From positions 126,026,350 through 126,090,349 of the forward strand of contig OW121847.1 of assembly GCA_933228895.1 (NCBI GenBank): a stretch of DNA of 64,000 nucleotides. Reading direction: 5' to 3'. Positions 23,850-37,134 of the stretch are shown here, piece by piece (the first letter of the stretch is position 1; each line of letters begins with the position of its first letter). Under the pieces are notes generated by a model. The model searched no databases. It saw only the letters and a program-made list of their open reading frames with translations, and was not told the origin of the DNA. The DNA comes from Platycnemis pennipes. Lineage: Eukaryota; Arthropoda; Insecta; Odonata; Platycnemididae. Made by a program: the position numbers and the translations under genes.

Positions 23850-26800
23850 CGTATATACTACAGTTTATATTCGGATCCCATCCCCTTGAGAGAGTGTGGT
23901 ATGGGAGAGTTTCTCTCCACCCATTCGATATTCCTTCCCTCTTTACACTCTTCCTCCAGTCTGAATCTCACTTTGAAGTGCAGAAGAGATAAATTTTTAA
24001 TGTAATGGCACAACAATATGAAAATTACCAACAAAAATGGAATTCCCTTGAGACTGAAAGAAATTCTCTGCAATAAGCACGCATTTTGGCTTTACTTATA
24101 AGGGAAAAACTCATGTTACAATATTGAGTCAAAGTACCCGACGATACTTCAGTTCTAAGCGCAGAAATAGCCCAGGTTATATTACGATGTCTATCCTAAC
24201 CACATAATTCTGAGTTAAATGCAATATTCAAGTCAAAGGTGCGATTCATTTCTCGAAAATTGATCTGCCAAGTAAGCGTTACCGACCAGGCTACTTCAGT
24301 CGATTCCCAAGGTCACATAGAAAAGAAATTTCGTGTTCCAAGCAACACTTATGTGTCCACACCGTCTAAATCCCGTCCAAGAGCCTGGATTAAACTTTAA
24401 ACTCACTGAGGTGAGGGCAGGGGGTTATCGACAAACACAAAAGAAGGAAAGTGCACACCACAGCATTGAACAATTCCTCCTCTATTATTATTAATGCTGT
24501 CTTTTCCCACTTATTCCTATCCATCTCCTCTGCTATCCAACCACCCCCACACGTTTCATTCCCTTTTCGGGTATTTCGAAAGCTGGGGGACTTTCGCAAA
24601 CTCCCACCCCCTTTTTCCTTCATCCACACGCCGAGAACCCAGCCATCAATTCGCCAAAGGATTTGCCTCGAACAGGTCGCCGCTTATGGGAGCGGAATCA
24701 TGGAAATTGGTCCGAGAGCCTCGAGTCATTTCCGAGGGTTTCCTCCTCGTGACGTTCCGATGATAGATTGATCGAAGCTCCGCCGCCCACAAACTACACG
24801 GGGCCATTTTCCATTAATACGATCCCTTAATTGGGAGGGTGATTCACTGAGGGGATGAATAAGGAATTTTTGGCTTAGGTATCCCATCACATCCTCCCCC
24901 ATTGCCCCCCCCCCTTCCTTGGATTTGGAGGTAAAAACCAACTTCCATCATCCGTCATGAAACCTTTTAGTGAGTACCTTATTCTCCGGAGATACTAAAA
25001 AGATAATCCTTTGCTTTGAATGCAATGACGCATCCCAAGCCTCTAACATGAAAATTCAAAATTAAGAGCGCAAAGCATTCTTTGAATAAAAAAACAGTTT
25101 TAGGCGAGTTCATGATGTGGATGTTCGAAGTCTTAAAGAATCTACTTTGGTCTTTTTCAAAATTTTCGTTTCCAATCTAATCGGTTTGATGAGATGACAT
25201 CAAAGTTTCGTGATGGTTAACCTTTGAAATGCTTTCATAACGAAAATATCTTTGTCGTTATCATTCATGATATCGTGCTCTTTAATTATTGTATTGTGGT
25301 TAATGTTTTTTATGATCATAGATTTATTTTCAATTTTTGTTTATTTATAAAAAAAGCTATCAGGAGTTTTACTGGCAGAATGATAACAGCAATGAATAAT
25401 CAAATTACGTGGATCTTCACTGTCCGGCGACTCTTGGCATTCTAATTAAATGGAGGTATTTTTTTCTCCCTCCGTGACGACGAGAGAATCGGAACGAGAA
25501 ATTACCGAAACTGGAGTTATTTCGGTGTAATGTTGACTTTCAATCAAAAAATTCACTTCTATGAATTTTTAGATGATTGTAACGGGTTACTGTACCATTT
25601 TCAACATCTTGAGTGAGCATATGCCAAACAAATTTCGTTGAAAATCTATCCAGAAATTTTCATAGATATACTCAGGCCACCGGAGGCAAATGAAATGCAT
25701 AAATTCGTGCTTATACATGCGACAACCTTCACGCACGAACTACTGTATGCATTGCAATAAAAAAACTGATGGGATACATTACGAACGTTATCCTATCAAT
25801 GTATTCACATAATTCAACAGCCTTATCATTTTAAAATTCAACTAAGTTCACATATATATAAAAGCAATACTCACTAAAATCACTTCATCTGAAATCCTTA
25901 TCTTGAATATTGATGATTTGTGAGTAAATAATGTAGCGTTTCAAGTAAACGAAGCTACTGCAATTAAGCAATTAATGCTGAAAAAAAGAATGTAAAAAAG
26001 ACTTGATGCCCCGCATTGAATTCTGCTTCCCAGTCCGCTGATGTAGAAAGTTTGCCCTATTATTTTCTCTCTTAATCCGTGCGCCATTTGAATTGGGCAA
26101 AAGTAAATATTTACCTCATTAATGTGCCCAGAGAGTATGGACCTCACCACTACTCCAGTCGCGTTCTCCAGATAGGGAGCATGATGATTATAAATCAGGG
26201 CTTGCTGACTAAGAACAGATAAGGTAATTTATTGCTCTTTAATCACCGACTCTCGTCGGCATTATTTGAATGGCACTAGCATTATCTCCCCGTTATGGCG
26301 ATCGAACATGTGACTCATTTTCGTTCCCCTATCGCAGTGCATGACCATGCATTTAGATCCTTCAGTCAATTTGTGCTTTAAATATTTTGTTAACGTCTAA
26401 CTTTCACAACTTTTCATATAGCTAAATCTAAATGAAACATTATATGGACAACTTAATATATTTTTGTGTATGTGTGATAATTACCATTTTTTTCATAAGA
26501 TCTGACCATTTTGCTTTTTAAAGTAATCAATCACAAACATAAATTAACATTTCGATTGGCCTCTTTCAAAGCGCTTCATAAGCGTGACTTTTTTCGAACA
26601 ATGTGCACACGTTATTACTAAGGAGAACTAAGTGAGAGTTACCGTGAAACTATTAATGTAATATGCACACGGACCAGGAATCAAACAACAGCAAATTAAT
26701 AATATAGACAAGCGTGAGCAGATATATTCATTGCCACAATTAAACCATTTACTCTCTAATTTTGGTGTATAATTATTTGTATAAGTTAAATTATTCCAAT

Positions 26801-27430
26801 TTGAATCCAAAATTCATTTTATTTTTCCTGTTACAAAAGATTTCCTACAATAATATCAAGTCTTGCTGTGTGACGACATGACACGCCCGACCTGATACGA
26901 CTCTGGAAACATAATTAATGAACTCTATGTTTGCATAAAAGGGATAAAGTTTTAGTCATATATTTACCCCAAATAATTCCTGGACCTTCATTCCATCGCT
27001 ATATGTTTCTTTTGGGTTGAGTGTATTTTTTCTATTCGACACACAGACAGTTCTCAATGCTAGCTTAAATTTTAAACAGCATTAAGTTTTCTATTACTCC
27101 GTACTCTATAGTTATTAAATCATAATAAAATGTGGGTGGTAACAAGATATATTTGAACGAAGACATTTTCTCATAATACGACTGCAGAATCACATAAACT
27201 GTTATTCTTCAATTATATAAGATTCGTGGGGATCAGGAATTAAAGTTGTTGGAAAGTATGCATGATTGCTCAAAGTGCTTTTTCTATTAACCTGACGCTG
27301 CTCAATGATGCAAGGAGAAAAATGAGCGCACGAAATGGAAAGGTGTGAGAGGGAAACTGCGCTGCTCAATCCGAACAGATAAAAGCAAGATGCTCTCCAT
27401 CGACCTCCGATTCCATTTGTTATGGCCGCC
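23850..27430. other. Mostly AT-rich non-coding stretch
   Basis: No gene supported. It contains a tRNA-like fragment with AGTCGATTCCC at 24298-24308, a CT-leaning block at 24430-24640 and a run of ten C at 24905-24914. A B-box-like complement near 26670 is too weak to call. Confidence 0.45.
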
Positions 27431-27439
27431 ACCCCGACT

Positions 27440-27910
27440 GCGGCCTCGAATGAAATGAACAGTGAGCCTCACTTTCTCGTCCTCTGCGCGCTCCCTGACC
27501 CTTTTCTCCTTTGCAACTCCTCCAACCCGGAGGGTTTTCTCTCTCTGCTCCCTTTTTCCCTTTTCCCCAGTTTCCTGCGGCTCTCTCCGCCCCTCTCCCT
27601 CTCACCCAGCCCGCAATGCCCCCCTTGGGGTCGGTCCCCTTTACCGGTGCGTGTCCCGACCTCGACTCAGCCTCGTTGCGTCATCCGGACCTCTGTAACC
27701 CTCCCCCTCGCTGCCTCCCCAGCCCTCCTCTCGCCCATTAAACCTCCATGCCTTTGCATCCACCACTCCCCTTTCCTCTCCCCCCTTCTCCTTCTCCCTC
27801 CGCCCACCTACCACAGACGCACGATTCCCTTTCCTCCCCCTCTCTCGGTGAAGTGTATGAATCCAATGGCTCCCTGCAACGATTTTGCCTCCCACCTACA
27901 TTCACTAGGG
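27440..27910 (-). repeat. Pyrimidine-rich island (purine strand is minus)
   Basis: CT/CCCT-rich low-complexity block with frames of up to 170 codons on + and smaller ones on -, composed of Pro, Ser and Leu. Edges are abrupt. No splice-bounded exon. Confidence 0.6.
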
Positions 27911-27914
27911 TCTC

Positions 27915-30585
27915 GAGGAAGATTGTTTCGGTAAGTGTGCGTGATTCAATCGGGAGGTCGGACGGTTATGGAACAAGGATGTGCGCGTCGCTCTCTCCGT
28001 AGCGCCCCTCTTGCTATCTGTTCTGGTCACAAGATACCAATTCTTTCAACGTGAAATTCACACATCGGTAAACGTGCATGAATAGGTGAGAATCACATAA
28101 TCTGCTCCATTCTCCCTACTAATGCTACGATTCCTAGCAACCAAGGAAGTGAGAAGGGATACAAAGACGTTGGGATTTAATAAAATGTAAGATATCAATA
28201 GATTAGAGGATTTATAAACGCAGGATTTTGTTTTTAAATCTGGGTTTGATTGCCTTCTTTTGTCTCGTCATTTCTCTGGGAACCTAATGAAACAAGGATA
28301 GAGATTCTACGTAACTCCAAAGAGGAAAATGACAGATAAAGGTGCAAAATAGCTAAATTATGTTCAAATATTACTCATTAATTTCATTAACAATAATGTT
28401 AGTAATACAATTGAACATCAAAATGGTCATAAAGACCTCTACTATTACCAATAACTAAGAGTGATTTTTACTTTGACCTGTACATATTTTCCCTTCTTTC
28501 CTTTTAGGTGTCCCTAGCAGTTGAATTAAATTACGAGAGGCTCTCCAGCATATGACTACAGACTCGTTACAGTATCGTTCCTTTAAAAAACCTCTGTGCA
28601 AATGCAAAGCAATAATCGTATGTGTTCACGTTAATTATACGCATGGTGTTTCAGGATAAGTAGGCGCGGTAAAAATTTCCTGGGAATTTTTCGTGACTCA
28701 TGATCTACGCCATATTTGAATTCCACAATAAAATGTAAGATGTTTTTCAAAACGGCAAATACCTACATGCATACAAATTAACTCTGTGGAATATACGGAG
28801 AATAGCAATTGATGATCTACAGGACTTCAAAACCTAGGTATATATAACAATTTTTAATCTGGTAACCGTCACTTTCTCTGGCACTCCAACGGTGATATAT
28901 CCATAGGTCTAAATGAGTATCAAAAGATCCAGAAAAGAAAAACAATAAAATTTGTGCTCCGTTGATAAATCTTGAATTTTTCTTGGTTAAATGTTTTTAT
29001 TTCAAAATAGAATCATACTATGTGAACCAGTCATCTTTTAGTCTGTCTTATGCGATACTGACGATCGCTCCTCCCCGGCTGCCACAGAAAAACAGATATG
29101 CTGTGGAATGCTGTCGAGATGGATGGGGTGGGGGGAAGGGGCTTGTGTGGAGAGTTCTGCGAGAGAGATATTTAGCGACGCCCTATTCTTATCCCGACGG
29201 AAGCTGGAGGGGAGGAGTGTTCCCCGCAAAGCATGGCGTGGATATGATACGGGATCACGCAACGACGTACGCACCTCAGAAGGCTCCTGAATCGACACGA
29301 AGAGATGTGTCATAGTAGCCGCATTCTCACTTCCTCTCCACCCTGAGAACATGAAGGGATATTTTCACATTTTCCTTCGCCTCAAAACCCCCAAATCCCC
29401 GACTATCGCTACCATTGCCCGCGGGAAGGTTTATATTATGCGATGCTCCCACTTCTTCCTCGAAGGACGACACCGGGGGAGCGTATCAGTTAACGTCTCG
29501 GAGTCGGGTTGCCGTCTTGACTTCAGCTTCCTGGAAAGAGCTCCGTGACTCGTGGAGGAAAAAAGTACAGCTTCTCTCTCCCGTATCTCTGTAAGACCAT
29601 TTCCGCGACCATTTCCGTGCTTCTTGTCCTCAGCGCTCTTTCGGATGAGCTTAGGCGTGCTCGGGCACTGCGCTGAATATTTAATGGACGACGAACGCCC
29701 TTAAAGATTACCTCCGCCAAGTCTCAACTCGAAACGAGAATTACCCACTTTTTGTTACCTCTTTTGTCATTTAACCCTCACATTAAGCAAGTCAAAACTC
29801 ATGTTTTTTTCCTCGCATTATTTTACAAAAATATTTTATCAATGAGAAGTATTTGATAATACAAAGTGTAATGGAGCGAAATTAAACTTATAATATTTCG
29901 CTACCCAATGCAACAATAGAACCATTATTACCGTACACTTACTACACATTTTCGATCAATTTTAAGCACTACTTAAATTTCTTCAAGTTAAGTATGATTT
30001 AGGGAAACAAAATGAAACTCAATGGATAATGCCTTCAATTTTTGGCTTAAAAAGCAATAACAAAATACAACATGAGGCAGTGTTTTTTTTGGGAATCTTA
30101 TAAAATACTGTCATAATACTCTCGTAAAAGAAACTCTAAGGAGCTCAACTCTTCCAATATTTATGCTTCCATTACGGGTAACCCGAGTCAGATACAACCG
30201 AAATTGCATCTGGCTAAGGAATTTTTAACAGCCTGCAACTTCCCACAAATTAGCGGTTTGCACGATGACAAAAAAAACCGTTTCATTCCGCAAAGGGGGC
30301 CAAAATAACAATCTCCGTCGGTAGCATAAAGTCAGAATTTAATAACGCCGGGCTACCCTTTTCCCGCTCCACAAATGCATTTGAATTCCTGGGAGCACCA
30401 AGTTGAGAAATTAAATCGCGTTCGGATCCGAAGATTGCGATAAAAAAAACGTCTCGAGGGATGACCTCACCCTGCCCCCTACTGCGCTTTGTTTATAAAT
30501 TTGGGCGAACATTAGGAAAAAAAAACAACGCCACTTAATGTACCAGGGCGAAATTGGGGTCATGATCGGGCAAACCCAGAGCAAA
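27915..30585. other. AT-rich stretch with a GC-richer unassigned patch at 29.05-29.7 kb
   Basis: The patch at 29050-29720 has mixed composition without strong purine polarity and short frames on both strands. None resembles a known protein. No RNA gene seen. Confidence 0.4.
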
Positions 30586-30589
30586 CAAC

Positions 30590-31405
30590 GCTCGTGGGTA
30601 AAGAATAATGTAGGGAGGATAGAGATAGAGGGAGAGAGAGTGGAGTGGGGATGGATGGCAGTTGGGGGGTTGGATACGTTTGGGTGGGAACCAAGTTGAG
30701 AAGTCTTCGGCAATCTCTCTCCCTCTCCCTCATACACTCCCTCCTCCGGCCTCCCGGACGGAAAGCTCCTGAGGTTGTCATTAGAACGAGGGAGGAGGGA
30801 ATCTCTTTATCCAGCAGCGGGGGAGAAGCTCAGCATTTGGGTTTTAATATGGGCGAGGGAGAAAGAAGGCGTTTTGGAGGGGAATCGCGAGTGGAGGAGG
30901 CCTCAGACTCGGGCGGCTGGGAGAAGAGAAGGGGACGCAGAGGATGGAGAGAGAAGAGAGGGAGACGGGAAATGTGTGTGTGTTTACATCGATGGCGGAA
31001 GGAGGATTTTCGAGGGTGAGATTGAGGTCTGCGAAAGTAGCTGTTTTGAGGGAGGGGGAGGTAAAAGGTTATATGAAAACGGGGAGGGTGAGAGAGAGAG
31101 AGGGAGAGGTCGGGTAGGCGAGGGTAGCATATAAGAAATTGGGCGAGAAGCGCGAGATGAGGAGGGATGAGGGCGGAGCGCAAGTCTTGGTAATCCTGTG
31201 GAAAAGTTTCTCTAAGAACACAGAGTGGAGGCTGACGAGAGTCGTCGGGAGCGATCGAGAGGTTTGAAAGAGAGAGGGAGGATGAAATAGGGGAGGGGTG
31301 GGAGTGTGTCGGGGGTTGGCTTTTTAGAGTGAGTTCAGGGGATGGGAATGGAATTCTGATTAAGTGAGGAGGAAGGGGGAGTGGAGGGGGATGGACGGAA
31401 CTCAT
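30590..31405 (+). repeat. Purine-rich island with G-run clusters
   Basis: GA/GGGA sequence for 800 bases, interrupted by a CT block at 30710-30760. GGGGAGGGGTGGG near 31290 followed by GGGGG is close to a G-quadruplex pattern. The 218-codon minus frame and 119-124-codon plus frames overlap and are composition-driven. Confidence 0.6.
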
Positions 31406-31727
31406 TCCAACCTCCGCAGCATTGAAGAGAATGCTCATATTTTTGCTCCCGCCGCTCATTTCAGCGCAACCTCTCTCGAACCACATTTCTTTATCATTTT
31501 ACTGTTTTGGGCGGAGCCGTAAATTTTTAATTTTTCATCGCCGGCCTGAGGTTGCGAAATTTGGCATCGGAGTTGCTTCTAGCACAAGAATGAAATTTTC
31601 GGGGTCCCTACTGTTCCTCAGCTCCTAATTCTTTCCAAGTCTGTAACGAGATCGCTCCGCAACTCGAGAGTCAAAGCCTTCATTACTTCGCCCATCATAG
31701 AATGAATTCTCTAACTTGAGGGATCCT

Positions 31728-32376
31728 TTGTAAGTGGAGCTGCTCAACAAATAAATTATTAAATCTACCGCTTGTGAAAATATTTCAAAGGACCTAGAGC
31801 CGAAATGATGATGGACATGAGAAACTACCATGAAGGAAAAAGAAAATCATATGATTAAATAAAGAATATCATAATGCGAAATCTGTTCATGAATTATACT
31901 TTACCAAGTTAGCTATCTCAAACACACTTGATATTTCTAAAAAGTTTTGCAAACACCGAAGCAATTTTCCAGTTGAATATCACGAAGATTAACAGAAGTA
32001 TATTTAATCCTAAATATTTCACCAACGTCCTAATTCCTTAATTGATTTTACCATATATTTGCATCAAACAATGCACTAGTATTCTCCAGATTGTCGAAAA
32101 ATAGTCCATAATGAAAATATTTAATGACAGCTCTGACCTGACTGTCGGCTATTTCATTGTGGGCCGAGTAGAAAGTTCTAATTCTGTGCGTAATTGAATT
32201 TGTAACAACCTAAATCAGCTTCTGCATTTTCATGCAGAAGCTGATTTCGGCATCTAGGTCCTTTCGCCATCATCATTTCGGCTCTAGGTCCTTTGAAATA
32301 TTTTCACAAGCGGTAGATTTAATAATTTATTTGTTGAGCAGCTCCACTTGCAAGCTGATCTAGGTTGTTGAAATTT
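31728..32376. repeat. Foldback complex: ~87-bp inverted arms plus nested 180-bp element
   Basis: 31728-31814 is a near-perfect reverse complement of 32267-32353, with about 450 bases between. In addition, 32197-32221 and 32352-32376 are inverted matches (AACAACCTA.ATCAGCTT), giving a 180-bp unit with its own inverted ends. Inside that unit is a perfect 15-bp hairpin (32212-32247) and a short direct duplication built on TTTCGGC...TCTAGGTCCTTT at 32245-32294. This is typical of foldback or MITE-like elements, or of a partial second copy inserted in reverse. No coding capacity. Confidence 0.75.
32212..32247. repeat. Perfect 15-bp hairpin
   Basis: AAATCAGCTTCTGCA (32212-32226), loop TTTTCA, TGCAGAAGCTGATTT (32233-32247). 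It lies at the left end of the nested element in the foldback complex. Confidence 0.75.
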
Positions 32377-32647
32377 TATTCGCCGGAGAATGCGTTACTA
32401 CACTCGTATTGAAAAATCATGTGTCTATGCGTCGATCTATCTCCCGCTGCTGCACATGATAAAATGTATTGAAGAAGTTCACTACCGTGAATAAAAAGTT
32501 TAGCGCCTAGTATACATCCATCACTATTGCCTCTAATGCAACTCAAATTTGAATTCCTTGCCCGTTTCCAGTCCTCCACTAAGTACTAACCTAAGTAAGC
32601 ACCAGTTGACACTTCTGATGCGAGCAACTTCACCGCTTAGCTTTGTC

Positions 32648-32682
32648 CCTGTGGTTCTAGACTCCAAATCTAGAACCACAGG
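32648..32682. repeat. Perfect 14-bp hairpin
   Basis: CCTGTGGTTCTAGA (32648-32661), loop CTCCAAA, TCTAGAACCACAGG (32669-32682). The stem is GC-richer than its surroundings and lies 270 bases past the foldback complex. Stem and loop are too short for a normal microRNA precursor. Confidence 0.7.
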
Positions 32683-34804
32683 ATAGACTCCCAAGTAGTA
32701 ATTCTTAATTTTCCCACTTTTTTCCGTTCATTAACAATAATTGATCGTTATAATAAATTAACTTACATTATTACCATTATTACCAATTTACTACCATTAT
32801 AAATTGTGAAATGAAGAAGTTCTATGTGAAAGTATTAAAAATTAGGTAATAAAACGTATAGTAGAAAAAGAGACAATTATGAATAAAAATACATCTAATA
32901 AAACACAAATCAAGAACATCCAATTGAATAGTTTAAAAATTAGCCCGGAATGTTCTTAAAAGAACCGTATTATTAACTTTAAGAATTAATTGATCTTTGC
33001 TTCACGCCACTCTATTTTTACTACCATGTTTTATGTCTTTCAAATCAGTTTGGTCTAATTTACTGTAGCATTTCACCGATGGCATGTGTGTCTTATTTGA
33101 TATACAGCTATTGGCAGTCAAAAGTGTCGCCTTTCTGTGGTTGTATTCAAAGCATTTCTGAAAAATAGAAACGGATCTTGTTGCCTTCTAGCGTTTGAAA
33201 ATTGTGATTCAGCGTTTTCCTTCCAAAGTTCCCTTTCTAATACCCTCTCCAAGTCCATGCAAGTCCAATTTCAAGAACCTTAAAGTTTAGTCCACTAGTA
33301 AAATCATATTGAAAAGTATGGAATCATTGTTGTAACCTGAATCCTCATCATACCGATGCTTCACCTGCGCCGCAGCGTAAACGTCTTCTTGAAAGACATC
33401 AACCGTCCGTTAAAAATGAAGGTTTTTAATTCCATAAAAGAATGGATGAACAGGTCGCGGACTCATTAATATTGTAAATACGAAATTTCTTTCATAAATA
33501 TCATGAATTGAAAAAATATGCTGGGGTAATATCCCACATCAAAAGGGAAATAAACGAAATATTCTGCTGTCTCTTCTGCGAGTGAGGTCACTATAGAGAT
33601 TCACCTCAAAGGAAGTTCTCATCATGGAGTTTCGCAGAGAGAGAGAGGCTGTAGGTTGTTTTGACGATAGCACCCTAGCTACGGTCCATATGGAAATCAC
33701 CAAGGGAGGGATCTGGTTGATGAAATGTCGGAGTCATCCGCTTCCGTGTGAATCCCTTGCATTCCTATTTCCTATCTCCGTTCATTCTTTCTCGTATTCA
33801 CTTCGTTTGATATCCACCAGTTACAGTTCTCTCTCTCTCTCTCTGTAAGTGATCTAGACTTTTAGTGATTTTGTCCTAACACAGAGATTCAGCAAGTTAC
33901 AAGTCGTTTCAAAGTGCGTTTCAAGTGTATTGGTCATAGTAAAATAACTTATCATATCACCAACACTATAGTTCGGTTCCTACTGAATCCCTTTGGGTTC
34001 GTTTTCCATTCCTATCGGAGAAATTTTACGAGTGATCATGAGCAAAAATATTTCTTTGACGGAATTTTTTAATTTTTAACTCCACCGAATCTTTCATTTC
34101 ATACAAATGTTATATAGTGCTCCATCACTTCCTCTTTTCTAATTAAAAACTGCTTGCTAAGGTAAACGTATCTACTATTATTGGCTTCATAGTAGTGCTA
34201 CTTACGATTGACGAAGGCTATAAAGACGAATACTATATACTGTCCTTACGACTGAATGGAGTTGCGATGTAAACAATTATAAAAAACACTTTTTAAGAGC
34301 ATATATTAGCAACAAACAGGCTCATTTATGATGGGAAACTTTTAAGACCATGACACACCTAATCCGGGATTTGTTCGATCAGAAAAAAAATTTAATATTT
34401 TCACTATTAATGAAATGAAATTATTCTCTTTTTTGTAACCAACAAATCAACCTTCTTTGACAAATGACCTCGCATTTGTTAATTTTTTTATCCATAAAGA
34501 CTTGAAACTACTTAATTTATAGCTCCAATGCCATTCGTTTAAATCGTTTGGAATGATGGAAACAATATTTCTTTCCATTCTTGGACTTCTATTGGCTACT
34601 TGAATTCTTAGTTCCATTACTCTTTTATTTCCCTTCTAACCCTTTGTAACGTACTCAATGGGGAACATGCACTATTTTTTTAACTCTTTGAATGTGAAGT
34701 TTATTAGCTAAAATGTGCTTGGCGAAAATTTTGCTGAAGAATTAAGTTGCGCTACAAAGATACTACTCTTTGAAAATTGTACTTTTTCAGCAGCTTAAAA
34801 ACAC

Positions 34805-35273
34805 GACGTCATCGCATGACGTCACGGCACGGTATCACTAAGGGCGTTGTTTATCTGTTTGTGCGTGGAGGTAAGTTGTTAAATGAATACTTGGCGATAA
34901 CGTATGTATTTATCTCATTTGTTTATTGCAATAAACGATTGTATTTCGATTTTTTATTTACGTAGTATGGATGGTAACGAGCAAATCGTCCATTAATTAT
35001 ATAATGCCTGTTTAGAGCCCAAGAATTTCTACTACGTCTATGCAATCGCTGGTTTTTTTTAAGAAGAACGCCGCCATAAGGGAGTCAACCAAAGGAAATT
35101 GTCGGAATGTGCTTTTTTAAGTATTTTTCAGTCATCGTTTCTTTCGAGAAAAGGCTAAAAACCTCAAACCAATACATTCACTTCGTTTTCTTTTAAAAAT
35201 AAATGTCTATCTTCGTAGCAATATGGAACCTATACCGTGCAGTGACGTCAGAAGGCGTTTCAGGTCACGTGAC
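34805..35273. promoter_or_regulatory. Candidate enhancer: CRE pair and E-box palindrome
   Basis: A perfect CRE octamer TGACGTCA lies at 34817-34824 and another at 35243-35250. A GACGTC core at 34805-34810 lies 13 bases before the first. The ten-base palindrome GTCACGTGAC, a bHLH-ZIP type E-box, is at 35264-35273, only 13 bases after the second CRE. CREs bind CREB/ATF bZIP factors. Clustering in otherwise AT-rich DNA suggests a cis-regulatory element, but chance cannot be excluded by eye. Confidence 0.35.
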
Positions 35274-35279
35274 TTTCGT

Positions 35280-36530
35280 CGATTTTCTGGAACATTTTAA
35301 TATCATTTAATAGTCTTTGTGGTGGGCGTAGAAAAATTTGGCTAAAATATTTAAACTGGTGAGAAAATTTCGCATCAAGTCCATCATTAATCTTCCAGAA
35401 ACAAATTTCATGCACATTCCCCATTGGCGTTAAAAACCTCTCAACCCATTTTTGGCTCATTTTTCCATTTATGTCACTCCTCAGATCTATTTGCAAGAAG
35501 TACGTCGTAATTTTCTATCCATACTGAAAAAGCGTTTTTTAGTTGATCCAATACAGATTTTAGCTTAAAACAACGATTGATATCCTTCAGTTAACGTATA
35601 ATTTTAATCACTCTTAAATGGCAAAAAGGGAAACTAAAAATTATTCTCAACGTTAAGAGGGTCTCAAGGTATAATTCCGGTCTTATATTTCCGTCGTGAA
35701 CGAGGTCAAAGACTAAACACGAAGGTAATTAGAAAATTCTGACTCTACACTGTGATTTACCTTGTAAGCAGCTGTTCAAATTTCAAATCCAATTAATGAC
35801 GTCTCTTGAATGGATATTGAACGTAAAAGTGTAACAAAATGGCTTCCTTGAACTTATTAATTTCTACTGTTGATCATATTGACACTGAAATTGAGAAGAT
35901 GCACTAATGAAGAAGTTTTCATCTAAAATGCATTGCAAATAGTATTCCTTCCAATCACGCGTCACTACGAAAGGAGCATTAAAACTTGATAATATCTTGA
36001 AAGTACATGTACCATAATAAAAGGCATATGTACTTTCTTAAAACTAATTGACATACAAAGGTATATTACGATAAATATACCTTAACACAGGTGGTAAGGT
36101 TTTTAATGGAAGTAAAATATTTTCTTACTTCTTACATGCATTAAATAGATTAATTTTCTAAGACTTAACCAAGTCTCAATTTCGCGAAAATAAAGTTATT
36201 AAAAACAGAAAAATTCCAAGGACGAAAGGGTACGCCCTAGTGCATAAAATTTTCTGCAATGCTATCTGCTTAATTTGTAAAAGACAATCTCATCCACAAG
36301 ACCATATAGAACTGATAGCAATCGGTATCAAAGACCGTAACGGAAAAGTGCCCGTAGAGCATGGTGTGCCGAGATAAAGTGATTTAACGTTCCGCTGGGT
36401 CCTGTCATCTCCGTTTCACGGTGCTCCGCAAATCAAGAGATGTGTGAGGGGAAGCGTCGCGATCATGTTAGCTAGAATTAACTCGATACGCCCGCTTAAC
36501 AGATCGCCGCCGGCTAATAGATTCTTTCTT
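35280..36530. other. AT-rich non-coding stretch
   Basis: No gene. It contains a perfect 10-bp hairpin AAGGTATATT-ACGATA-AATATACCTT at 36058-36083. Confidence 0.5.
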
Positions 36531-36537
36531 TCTGGTC

Positions 36538-37130
36538 CATTTTCCGTTTCCCCCTCCCCCCCACGCCCCCTCCCACGGTGGCAGTCGAGTTTTGGGTCCC
36601 ATTCTTGATCCCTCCCACCTCATTTGAGCCTCCCGGATGGACAGAGAAGGAAAGAAGGCGGAGGTGGAGAACGGTCTCTTCAAATGGCTTAAAAGGACTC
36701 ATCCTACTTCCACCGAATTCTCATCTCTTCATCCCATTGTCCGACGGCGCCGCAAGCTCCCTCGGCAGCTCCTCACTTATCACCCTTTGTTATCCTGCTT
36801 CCACTCCTCGTTATTAGCCCAATTTCCTACACCTGATAACCTGATATTCACCCCGGGGTGGAGGAAAGGGGTGGAGGGAAAGTGGGAGGGGTTGCGTAGA
36901 TATGGGAGAGAGACAAACGCGAGTCACGAAGCTCGCTTCCAGGCAAGATGGGGGTGGAAGCATAGTAAGGGGGATGAGGGGAGGTATGAGGGGAAGAAAG
37001 AGGTGGGTGGATGAAGGGGGGTAGTCGGCGGGAAAAAATAACAAGGGAGAAGAGCGTCCGCCGGGATCCAGTTTGGAAAAGTCCGTCGGAAAAAATACAA
37101 AGACGGAACGACAAAAGGGTGGAGCGACTG
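36538..37130. repeat. Purine/pyrimidine island with strict G-quadruplex motif
   Basis: CT-rich at 36538-36620, mixed to 36840, then GA/GGGG-rich to about 37130. At 36868-36891 four G-runs (4, 3, 3 and 4 bases) are separated by loops of 4, 5 and 1 bases, which satisfies the usual G-quadruplex rule. Frames here are composition-driven. Confidence 0.6.
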
Positions 37131-37134
37131 TGAA

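Larger units (their letters stand above)
31410..34800. other. AT-rich non-coding stretch around the foldback complex
   Basis: No gene is supported. It holds the inverted repeats and hairpins listed separately and a (CT)n run ending near 33844. Confidence 0.45.
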
